This document shows positions 5,450 through 11,619 of a stretch of 14,109 nucleotides of DNA, one piece after another; position 1 is the stretch's first letter, and every line of letters begins with the position of its first letter. Location of the stretch: positions 1-14,109 of the forward strand of contig DLOQ01000023.1 in the NCBI GenBank assembly GCA_002479655.1, written 5' to 3'. The notes under the pieces were generated by a model. That model saw only the letters and a program-made list of their open reading frames with translations. It was not told the DNA's origin and did no database searches. The DNA comes from Lachnospiraceae bacterium UBA7480 (GTDB lineage Bacteria; Bacillota; Clostridia; Lachnospirales; Lachnospiraceae). The position numbers were made by a program, and so were the translations under genes.

Positions 5450-7186
5450 TTAATCCTTTTTTATTAATTTATCCTTATTGTTTGCATTCGCCGCATTACG
5501 CATCAGCAGTTCTCCAATCCCCATCAGCAGAAATACGGTCGACGTACAGATACACTGCTGATAACAAAAGAAGTTATGACCCATATATGCCAATGCCGCA
5601 GCGCAAAACGGCACCACCTTCTTAGTCTCCGACCCGCTCTTTATGCACCGCACGATAAAACTGATAAAAATGCCAACATATGCCGTTACGCCAAGAATGC
5701 CCTGCGTCACCATCATATTTAAAAATTCATTATGCGCGCATGCCAGCTTCATTCCATGCCAGAATGTCTCCACTTCCTGCGCGCAATATTTATCCATGCT
5801 CATGGCAAAGCAGTCCGGTCCGACACCGACCAGCATATCCTTAAAAGAAGCGTTTTTGATTGCCTGTACAGACATCCTCCAATTAAACCCCCTGCAGTTT
5901 CCCCAATAATCATCAAAGTTGAAAAATCCTACACTATAAAATCCGGCAAGACTTTCCGGCAGCATTTTTTTAGTAGTTAAAACGATCACCAGAACCACGC
6001 CGAGCAGCACAACCACAGCCGCCACGATCATCAGTTTCCTAAGCCACAGGAATTTACTGATATCAAATCCCTGCGCTTTCGTCTTCGCAGTATTATTCTT
6101 CTGTCTTTTTTTCTCCGCTCCGGGTTTTAAAGCTTCCATCCATGAAAAACCGCAAATCCAACAAAAAGTAATATAGAGCGCCCCCACGATCACCAGCATG
6201 ACCAGCATGAATGTACTCTGCGTAATGAAGAAGGAAAGCTTTTGATCTTCTGCGATCAACTGTATCAATCTCTCCGGAAAAAGGATCTGCATGATCCCTA
6301 TGATCCGAAAAGAAGTAAGACCAATCAAAAGAATCTCTAAAAAACGTGCAAAGCTCTTATTGCTCTCCAACGAAAACCAGAAAAATACCATCAGGAGCAG
6401 GACATATGCCACATAACCACTGTCGCTGTGCGCCGTACAAAGGCTGCCAAATCCAAGTGCCATTACTATCCCCGTCAGTTCCCTTACCCATGTTCTGTCA
6501 TCATGCCAGTAATAAAAGGCGGCTAGCGGAAATAAAAGTATCGCATAGCTGGAAAACCATGTCGTCTGCCCTAATGTGGAAAGAAATTTTTCGATATGTT
6601 CCGGTCCCAATCCTTCATACATCTTCAGCGGATCTATGGAAAAACGCTGCAGAATCGCAAACTGATATACCACTCCCGATGTAACGATTGCTGAAAACAG
6701 CGTAAACTCACTCCATTCCCAAAATCTTGAAACAGCAAAATAAATCAGGACAAACATTACTTGTGACAGCACTCCCATATACCATCCGCTATACCCTGTC
6801 AGCGCAGAGGAGGAATCTCCAGGTACGGTCGGATTCCGGTAATCGCTTAACAAAAAAGAAAAATAACTCAAAACTAAAAACGCAGCAGCAAACCAGTCTG
6901 TGATCGAAAAACGCCGGACAATAGACAATATGCTGAATTTTTCCCGATATGTAATCATCCATGAAGCCAAAAAGATTAGAAAGAATATCAAAAAAATAAT
7001 AGAAATAGTTCTGAAAAATGAATATTTTGCATCTCCCATGTTACGGTATTTATCCTGATAGTACAAGGGGTAAAATATAAGCATCGTTGACACATAGATC
7101 AACATCAGCATAGACATACCATAATCTATAATCTGCTGCGCCACTGATTCTTCGGGTTTTTGAGACTTTTTCTTTTTATTAGACAC
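5450..7186 (-). CDS. Polytopic membrane protein, O-antigen ligase/Wzy polymerase family
   Basis: A 578-residue protein with about ten or more hydrophobic segments and a basic N-terminus (SNKKKKSQK). Family-like features: STLGQTTWFSSYAILLFPL (202-220), an extracytoplasmic loop with a GFNWRMSVQAIKN...LVGVGPDCF pattern (432-460), and AHNEFLNMMVTQGILG (484-499), where the His-Asn pair matches the H-N motif of WaaL/Wzy-type enzymes. These enzymes join or polymerise lipid-linked glycans at the outer face of the membrane. Here no glycosyltransferase gene adjoins it, so the substrate is unknown; it is an orphan member. Start choice: a TTG at 7192 also opens the frame, but GGAGG ends one base before it. 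The GTG at 7186 sits at the right spacing (seven bases) and is preferred. Confidence 0.75.
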   Translation of the reverse strand: MSNKKKKSQKPEESVAQQIIDYGMSMLMLIYVSTMLIFYPLYYQDKYRNMGDAKYSFFRTISIIFLIFFLIFLASWMITYREKFSILSIVRRFSITDWFAAAFLVLSYFSFLLSDYRNPTVPGDSSSALTGYSGWYMGVLSQVMFVLIYFAVSRFWEWSEFTLFSAIVTSGVVYQFAILQRFSIDPLKMYEGLGPEHIEKFLSTLGQTTWFSSYAILLFPLAAFYYWHDDRTWVRELTGIVMALGFGSLCTAHSDSGYVAYVLLLMVFFWFSLESNKSFARFLEILLIGLTSFRIIGIMQILFPERLIQLIAEDQKLSFFITQSTFMLVMLVIVGALYITFCWICGFSWMEALKPGAEKKRQKNNTAKTKAQGFDISKFLWLRKLMIVAAVVVLLGVVLVIVLTTKKMLPESLAGFYSVGFFNFDDYWGNCRGFNWRMSVQAIKNASFKDMLVGVGPDCFAMSMDKYCAQEVETFWHGMKLACAHNEFLNMMVTQGILGVTAYVGIFISFIVRCIKSGSETKKVVPFCAAALAYMGHNFFCYQQCICTSTVFLLMGIGELLMRNAANANNKDKLIKKD

Positions 7187-7438
7187 AACCAATCCTCCAA
7201 TCTGCTGAATACCTGTTTTTACATTTTACCATATCCGCGCATGCTTTTTGCGCATAATTCAAATTGCGAAGCAATTTGTAATAAGCGCTGCTTCTGCGCT
7301 TATTTTACCATATCTTATCCGGTTAATTATAATATTTTTCCTTTATCTTTGCGTTATCTGTTGTTTGAATTTAAAAAAAATAGTATACTAATACTATCCT
7401 GAATAGGATTTCATTTTAGAAAGGATAAGACAAATCAT
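7187..7438. promoter_or_regulatory. Divergent region between the O-antigen ligase-like gene and pflA
   Basis: Besides the pflA promoter (7361-7389) it holds two adjacent hairpins, CAAATTGC/GCAATTTG (7260-7278) and ATAAGCGC/GCGCTTAT (7281-7303). It also has a 13-base direct repeat, ATTTTACCATATC, at 7223-7235 and 7302-7314 flanking them. Read on the minus strand each repeat contains TGGTAAAAT, an extended -10-like element, so the proximal copy may be the -10 of the membrane-protein gene; no good -35 is visible. Confidence 0.5.
7361..7389 (+). promoter_or_regulatory. Promoter of pflA
   Basis: TTGTTT (7361-7366) and TATACT (7384-7389) are 17 bases apart, with an A-rich spacer. A short inverted repeat ATCCT/AGGAT (7396-7409) lies at the expected start of transcription and could be an operator or a 5' hairpin. 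Confidence 0.7.
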
Positions 7439-8194
7439 ATGAGCGGAAGAATTCATTCACTGGAATCATTTGGAACGGTTGACGGACCCGGCGTAAGATT
7501 CGTCGTATTTGTACAGGGCTGCCCTATGCGGTGTGCATACTGCCACAATCCTGATACCTGGGCAATGAACGGCGGCAGGATGATAGAAGTTTCAGAAATT
7601 ATGGAAGCCTATGAACGGAACCGCAGTTTCTATAAGGATGGCGGTCTGACCGTAACCGGCGGCGAACCGCTGCTGCAGGTGGATTTTCTGATCGAACTTT
7701 TTACGGAAGCGAAAAAACGCAATATCCATACGTGTATTGATACTTCCGGCATCGTATTTAAGCCAAATAATACGGCATTGATTGAAAAGCTGGACGTGCT
7801 TATGAAAGTCACGGACCTTGTGATGCTGGATATCAAACATATTGATCCGGAAAAACATAAGGAGCTGACCACACAGCCTAATGACGGCATCCTTGCATTT
7901 GCCCAATATCTTTCCGACCGGGATGTTCCCATGTGGATCCGTCATGTGGTAGTACCCGGATTAACGGATGACGATGAGTATCTTTATAAGCTTGGTTATT
8001 TTATCGGAGGACTCCATAATCTGAAAGCGCTGGATGTTCTTCCCTATCATACCATGGGAAAACCAAAATATGAAAAACTTGGCATGGATTATAAATTAAA
8101 AGATGTTCCGGCGATGAGCCAGAAAGATGTCATTGAAAAGAAGGAAGTCATCTTAAACGGCATCCGAAAACGGCGTGAGGAAGAAAAGGAATAG
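7439..8194 (+). CDS. pflA: Pyruvate formate-lyase activating enzyme (radical SAM)
   Basis: A 251-residue protein of normal family length. It starts GRIHSLESFGTVDGPGVRFV, the conserved N-terminus of PflA. The radical SAM cluster motif CX3CX2C is C28-C32-C35 (CPMRCAYCHNP) and the SAM-binding TGGEP is at 73-77. Further landmarks are the DTSG segment, MLDIKH and the C-terminal LPYHTMGKPKYEKLG. The enzyme uses a 4Fe-4S cluster and S-adenosylmethionine to make the glycyl radical on pyruvate formate-lyase under anaerobic conditions. The strong match to PflA rather than other activases makes pyruvate formate-lyase the likely partner, but pflB is not in the window. The ribosome site is AAAGGA with a long spacing of about 13 bases. 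A ferredoxin gene with its own promoter follows 76 bases downstream. Confidence 0.93.
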   Translation: MSGRIHSLESFGTVDGPGVRFVVFVQGCPMRCAYCHNPDTWAMNGGRMIEVSEIMEAYERNRSFYKDGGLTVTGGEPLLQVDFLIELFTEAKKRNIHTCIDTSGIVFKPNNTALIEKLDVLMKVTDLVMLDIKHIDPEKHKELTTQPNDGILAFAQYLSDRDVPMWIRHVVVPGLTDDDEYLYKLGYFIGGLHNLKALDVLPYHTMGKPKYEKLGMDYKLKDVPAMSQKDVIEKKEVILNGIRKRREEEKE

Positions 8195-8202
8195 ATTAAC
8201 AC

Positions 8203-8231
8203 TTGTCATATACGCGGAAATGTATTAAAAT
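8203..8231 (+). promoter_or_regulatory. Promoter of the ferredoxin gene
   Basis: TTGTCA (8203-8208) and TAAAAT (8226-8231) are 17 bases apart, close to the housekeeping consensus. It begins only eight bases after the pflA stop, so the ferredoxin can be expressed independently. Start is expected near 8238. Confidence 0.75.
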
Positions 8232-8270
8232 AGCTTTAGCAATTATTCAAAAATAAGGAGGAACGCTATT

Positions 8271-8441
8271 ATGGCATTTGTTATTTCTGATTCATGTATT
8301 TCTTGCGGCTCTTGTGCAGGCGGCTGTCCTGTAGGCGCTATTTCTGAAGGAGACGGAAAGTTTGAAATCAATCCGGAACTCTGCATCAGCTGCGGCGCTT
8401 GCGCAGGCGCATGTCCTGTAGGCGCTATTTCCGAGGAATAA
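8271..8441 (+). CDS. Clostridial-type 2[4Fe-4S] ferredoxin
   Basis: A 56-residue protein beginning [20 protein letters not shown]. Two CX2CX2CX3CP motifs are visible (C9, C12, C15, C19 and C38, C41, C44, C48), each binding one 4Fe-4S cluster with the last cysteine of each motif ligating the other cluster, as known in the family. It is a soluble low-potential electron carrier in the cytoplasm, used by pyruvate:ferredoxin oxidoreductase, hydrogenase and similar enzymes. AAGGAGG lies eight to nine bases upstream of the ATG. The two halves are almost identical: [17 protein letters not shown] against [17 protein letters not shown]. The preceding activase could be a consumer of its electrons, but that is inference. 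It ends in a strong terminator. Confidence 0.95.
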   Translation: MAFVISDSCISCGSCAGGCPVGAISEGDGKFEINPELCISCGACAGACPVGAISEE

Positions 8442-8482
8442 GACCAACTTTTCCATCCGGACAAAGATGCAAAGCATGTAGG

Positions 8483-8520
8483 AAACCAAGCACATGGTGT
8501 ATATCTGTGCTTGGTTTTTT
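8483..8520 (+). terminator. Strong intrinsic terminator after the ferredoxin gene
   Basis: AAACCAAGCACA pairs with TGTGCTTGGTTT around an 11-base loop and is followed by further Ts. It lies 41 bases past the ferredoxin stop and seven bases from the end of the convergent MerR-type gene; the reverse strand has only a short T run. Confidence 0.9.
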
Positions 8521-8527
8521 ATGCTTA

Positions 8528-9535
8528 TCATGAAAGAGAGCTTTTGGCTTTCCACTGAAAGAGCCCCAGCTTTTTCTTTTTGAGCGGTTTCTCCGGCTTG
8601 TCCTCTATTTCTCCTTTCCAGATCATCTCCTCTTTATCCGTATCGCCGTCTTTTGTTTCATCACCTATTTTATCTGTCTTTTCAGCTTTATCGGATGTTT
8701 TGTACGCTGTCTTGTTTGTCTTTTTATCCCGCTTTTCTGCTTTTTTAGACATTAGAATCTCATTGATGCGCTGAAGCAATTCCTGATCTCTTTCCTCTCG
8801 TTCCTGTCCGCGCTTTTCTTCCCGCTCCTCCTGCATACGGAACTGATAATCCATCTCCTTGATCACCGCATCCTTGACATCCGTGCAAAGCCTTTCGCTT
8901 ATCTCCTCTTTCAATCCTTCTTTCAGATCGCTGTCATATTCGTGAAGCACTTCCTCGATCATCAATTTTAATATCATCTGCAGCTTCTGCGCTTTCTCGT
9001 TTCGATCCTCCTGCCGGATCTGATCTTCATCCCTGATAAGTTTAGACGCGGGCAGGGAAACATTTCCTTCTCTGACAGGTTTTGACTCAGGCAAATCTGC
9101 GTTTCCCTCTTTGACAGGTCTTGATGCAGACAAAGCCGCATTTCCTTCTTTGGCAGGTCTTGACCCAGGCAAAGATGCGTTTCCCTCTTTGAGCGGCTTC
9201 GGCGAAGCCGGTCTTGAAGTATTCTGTTCTGTCATACCATGCGGCGAAGTTTCTTTACAAAACGCCGTCACCTTATCTCCCTGATGGAGAATCAAAGAAG
9301 CATTTTGGCGTCCATCCTTAGAAAGGAACAATTTGATTGCTTTTAACTGCAGCCCCTGTTCCTTTAAATATTTTATCCTCTTAAATGTATTGAGATCTTC
9401 CATTGTATAATACCTGTGTCCCTGGGAATTTCTCTTAACGGGAAGCGCAAGTTCTTCTTCCCAGTATCTTAATACATGATTTTCCACACATACCTCTTTT
9501 GCAGCCTCCGAAATCAAATATACTGATTTTGCCAT
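8528..9535 (-). CDS. MerR-type DNA-binding protein with internal repeats and a long charged tail
   Basis: A 335-residue protein. Residues 5-72 form a MerR-type winged helix (YLISEAAKEVCVENHVLRYW, then NSQGHRYYTMEDLNTFKRIKYLKEQGLQLKAIKLFL). Residues 114-165 are four near-perfect 13-residue repeats such as PAKEGNAALSASR. Residues 175-265 are a highly charged helical region, probably coiled coil. Residues 266-320 are Lys/Asp/Glu/Thr-rich and look disordered. No ligand-binding cysteines of metal-sensing MerR proteins are seen. The architecture (MerR head plus coiled coil) recalls chromosome-anchoring proteins such as RacA, but no clear homology is claimed. The start was chosen over 9565 because AAGGAG lies seven bases upstream of this ATG. 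It lies 105 bases after dnaB with a terminator between. Confidence 0.85.
   Translation of the reverse strand: MAKSVYLISEAAKEVCVENHVLRYWEEELALPVKRNSQGHRYYTMEDLNTFKRIKYLKEQGLQLKAIKLFLSKDGRQNASLILHQGDKVTAFCKETSPHGMTEQNTSRPASPKPLKEGNASLPGSRPAKEGNAALSASRPVKEGNADLPESKPVREGNVSLPASKLIRDEDQIRQEDRNEKAQKLQMILKLMIEEVLHEYDSDLKEGLKEEISERLCTDVKDAVIKEMDYQFRMQEEREEKRGQEREERDQELLQRINEILMSKKAEKRDKKTNKTAYKTSDKAEKTDKIGDETKDGDTDKEEMIWKGEIEDKPEKPLKKKKLGLFQWKAKSSLS
9041..9196 (-). repeat. Four tandem 39-base repeats inside the MerR-type gene
   Basis: Four in-frame 39-base units encode PLKEGNASLPGSR, PAKEGNAALSASR, PVKEGNADLPESK and PVREGNVSLPASK. All keep the EGN core and a Ser-Arg/Lys end. The units differ at several bases, so they are not brand-new duplications. 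The segment links the DNA-binding head to the coiled-coil tail. Confidence 0.9.
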
Positions 9536-9603
9536 ACTTTGTCTCCTTCCTTTCAAATAATACATTTTGGCGTTTCCTTTGTTCCTTTGGCATTAATATA
9601 CAA

Positions 9604-9633
9604 AAGAGGACATGCCATTTGGCTTGTCCTCTT
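9604..9633 (-). terminator. Intrinsic terminator after dnaB
   Basis: AAGAGGACA pairs perfectly with TGTCCTCTT; after one mismatch GCC pairs with GGC around a four-base loop. On the minus strand the 3' arm ends in TTTT. It starts eight bases past the dnaB stop, so dnaB and the MerR-type gene are probably separate units, or read-through is partial. Confidence 0.75.
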
Positions 9634-9640
9634 ACGTGAT

Positions 9641-10969
9641 TTATTTTCCAAGATTGTGAAACATCGTATATTCCGGCAGCCATGCCAGCTCGATCGTTCC
9701 GATCGGTCCGCTTCGATGTTTTGCTATGATGATCTCGGCCATATTTTTCTTCTCCGTATCCGGATGATACACTTCATCCCTGTAGATAAACATGACCATG
9801 TCCGCATCCTGCTCTATCGCTCCGGATTCACGAAGATCCGAAAGCATCGGTCTGTGGTCGGTACGCCCTTCGACGGCACGCGACAACTGTGATAATGCAA
9901 CCACCGGAATCTCCAGCTCCTTCGCCATCAGCTTCAATGCTCTGGAAATCTCAGAAATTTCCTGCTGACGCGAATCTGTCCTGCCCATGCTGTCCATCAG
10001 CTGTAAGTAATCTATGATAATCATCTGAAGATTTTTTTCCAATTTTAACTGTCTGCATTTAGAGCGCATCTCTTTGACTGTTTTGGAAGTATCATCTATG
10101 TACAGCGGACATTCGCCCATGTTGCTGCCGCTTTCCACCAAGCTCTCCCAATCTCTCTCCGTCAGATTGCCCGTTTTAAATTTCTGGGAATCTACCTTGG
10201 AGTCCATGGACAGCAGACGATTGACCAGCTCCTGTTTCGACATTTCCAAACTGAACATTGCCACAGTCTTACGCTGCCGGAATGCAATATCTCTTGCCAT
10301 GCTTAACACAAATGACGTTTTTCCCATTGCCGGTCTTGCCGCAACTAAGACCAGATTGCCTTTCTGAAATCCCGCCGTCTTATGGTCCAGATCAATAAAT
10401 CCTGAGGCAAGACCCGTTACATCACCGGTGATCCGTGCTGCACGGTCGATGCTATTCAACGCTTCAATAATAACTTCCCCTATCGGAACGATATCACCCC
10501 GATCCTGCTTCTGCACTACGCGGAAAATCTCTTTCTCCGCATCCTCCATAAGATCCTTGTAATTTTTCTTACTCTGATAACAATCTTCCGTAATCCCTTC
10601 CGTAACTTTGACTAATTCACGCAGGACTGCTTTCTCCATAACGATACGGGCATAATCCTCCAGATGCGCGGATGTAGGAACCGAAACGATCAGCCCTCCG
10701 ATAAATTCCATACTGCTGACTTCTTCCGGAACATTCATCTCCCGAAGCTTGTCCTGTACTGTTACGAAATCAACAGATCTCCCCTCTCTGTTTAACTCTG
10801 CAATTGCATCATAAATCGATCCATAAGTCCTGTTATAAAAATAAGAGCCCTTAGGAATGATCTCCAATATCTCAGGGATCTTCTGCGTATTTAAAAACAT
10901 TCCGCCAATTACGGATTGCTCTGCTTCCTCGCTGTGAGGCTTGATTCTCTTATGTACCTCTTCCTCCAT
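9641..10969 (-). CDS. dnaB: Replicative DNA helicase DnaB
   Basis: A 442-residue protein of normal length. The N-terminal domain begins PHSEEAEQSVIGGMFLN (11-27). The RecA-like C-terminal domain has Walker A ARPAMGKTS (211-219), Walker B MIIIDYLQLM (316-325) with D320, the ALSQLSRAVEGR segment (358-369) and SDLRESGAIEQDAD (377-390), and ends near KHRSGPIGTIELAW (417-430). DnaB is the hexameric helicase that unwinds the fork ahead of the replisome; in Firmicutes naming this is the gene called dnaC in Bacillus. The ATG is preceded by AAGGGA. It follows gdpP and rplI in the order conserved in many Firmicutes, but with a 37-base tandem repeat tract in the gap to rplI. Confidence 0.97.
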   Translation of the reverse strand: MEEEVHKRIKPHSEEAEQSVIGGMFLNTQKIPEILEIIPKGSYFYNRTYGSIYDAIAELNREGRSVDFVTVQDKLREMNVPEEVSSMEFIGGLIVSVPTSAHLEDYARIVMEKAVLRELVKVTEGITEDCYQSKKNYKDLMEDAEKEIFRVVQKQDRGDIVPIGEVIIEALNSIDRAARITGDVTGLASGFIDLDHKTAGFQKGNLVLVAARPAMGKTSFVLSMARDIAFRQRKTVAMFSLEMSKQELVNRLLSMDSKVDSQKFKTGNLTERDWESLVESGSNMGECPLYIDDTSKTVKEMRSKCRQLKLEKNLQMIIIDYLQLMDSMGRTDSRQQEISEISRALKLMAKELEIPVVALSQLSRAVEGRTDHRPMLSDLRESGAIEQDADMVMFIYRDEVYHPDTEKKNMAEIIIAKHRSGPIGTIELAWLPEYTMFHNLGK

Positions 10970-10989
10970 GCAATCATTCCCTTCTTAAT

Positions 10990-11116
10990 GATCCCTTTGA
11001 GCTTCCTGTGATCGTTTCTTTCTTAGGATCCTTCCAATCTTCCTGCGATTATTCTCTACTCAGGATCCTTCTGAGCTTCCTGCGATCGTTTCCTTCTCTG
11101 GATCCTTCTGATATCC
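10990..11116. repeat. Tandem 37-base repeats between rplI and dnaB
   Basis: Three full head-to-tail units at 10990-11026, 11027-11063 and 11064-11100, plus a partial fourth at 11101-11116. Each begins GATCCTT (or a close variant) and contains CTTCCTG followed by a GATCG-like core; the first and third are most alike. The period is exactly 37 with no spacer, and 37 is not a multiple of three. No reading frame fits. The tract fills most of the 203-base gap and is probably transcribed as leader of dnaB. Confidence 0.85.
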
Positions 11117-11172
11117 ATACATAATTTCAGATAGTTTCAATAGTAAGCGCCAGAATCTCCTGTCACACTCTC

Positions 11173-11619
11173 TCACGCTTCTTCTACGCTCACCTGTAAG
11201 GAAGCCGTTACCTTCGGGTGCAGCTTTACGGATACCTGAAATGCGCCGGCAGATTTGATCGGATCTTTTAATACGATCTTTTTCTTATCCAGCTCAAGCC
11301 CATGCTGTTCCTTTGCGGCAGCCGCAATTTCCTTGGAGGAAATAGAGCCGAATGTCTTGCCGCCCTCACCCTGCTTGATCTTTAATGCAACCTTCTTACT
11401 TTCGATCACCTTTGCAAATTCTCTGGCATCTTCCAACTGCTGCTGCGCAACCTTTTCATCATTCGCCTTTTTTAATTTCAGGTCATTTAGATTGGACGCG
11501 CTTGCCTCCACGCCAAGTTTCTTCGCAAGGATAAAATTTCTTGCATATCCGTCGCTGACATCTACAATATCTCCCTTTTTTCCGAGAGATTTTACATCCT
11601 GATTTAAAATTACTTTCAT
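11173..11619 (-). CDS. rplI: 50S ribosomal protein L9
   Basis: A 148-residue L9 of normal length. The N-terminal domain has the family signature VKSLGKKGDIVDVSDGYARNFILAKKLG (split over residues 9-36), followed by a long connecting helix and a C-terminal rRNA-binding domain (about 75-145) with GGKTFGSISSKEIAAA. L9 binds 23S rRNA near the L1 stalk and helps keep the reading frame. The start ATG shares one base with the gdpP stop codon (TAATG), which suggests translational coupling, and AGGAGG lies nine bases upstream within gdpP. The gene order gdpP-rplI-dnaB supports the call. Confidence 0.97.
   Translation of the reverse strand: MKVILNQDVKSLGKKGDIVDVSDGYARNFILAKKLGVEASASNLNDLKLKKANDEKVAQQQLEDAREFAKVIESKKVALKIKQGEGGKTFGSISSKEIAAAAKEQHGLELDKKKIVLKDPIKSAGAFQVSVKLHPKVTASLQVSVEEA

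Noticed and set aside
8243..8555. Minus-strand frames of 73 and 87 codons over the ferredoxin gene
   Set aside because: They are antisense to a clear ferredoxin and only mirror its internal repeat.
10990..11116. CRISPR array
   Set aside because: The 37-base units abut directly, diverge from each other and have no unique spacers, and no cas genes are near.
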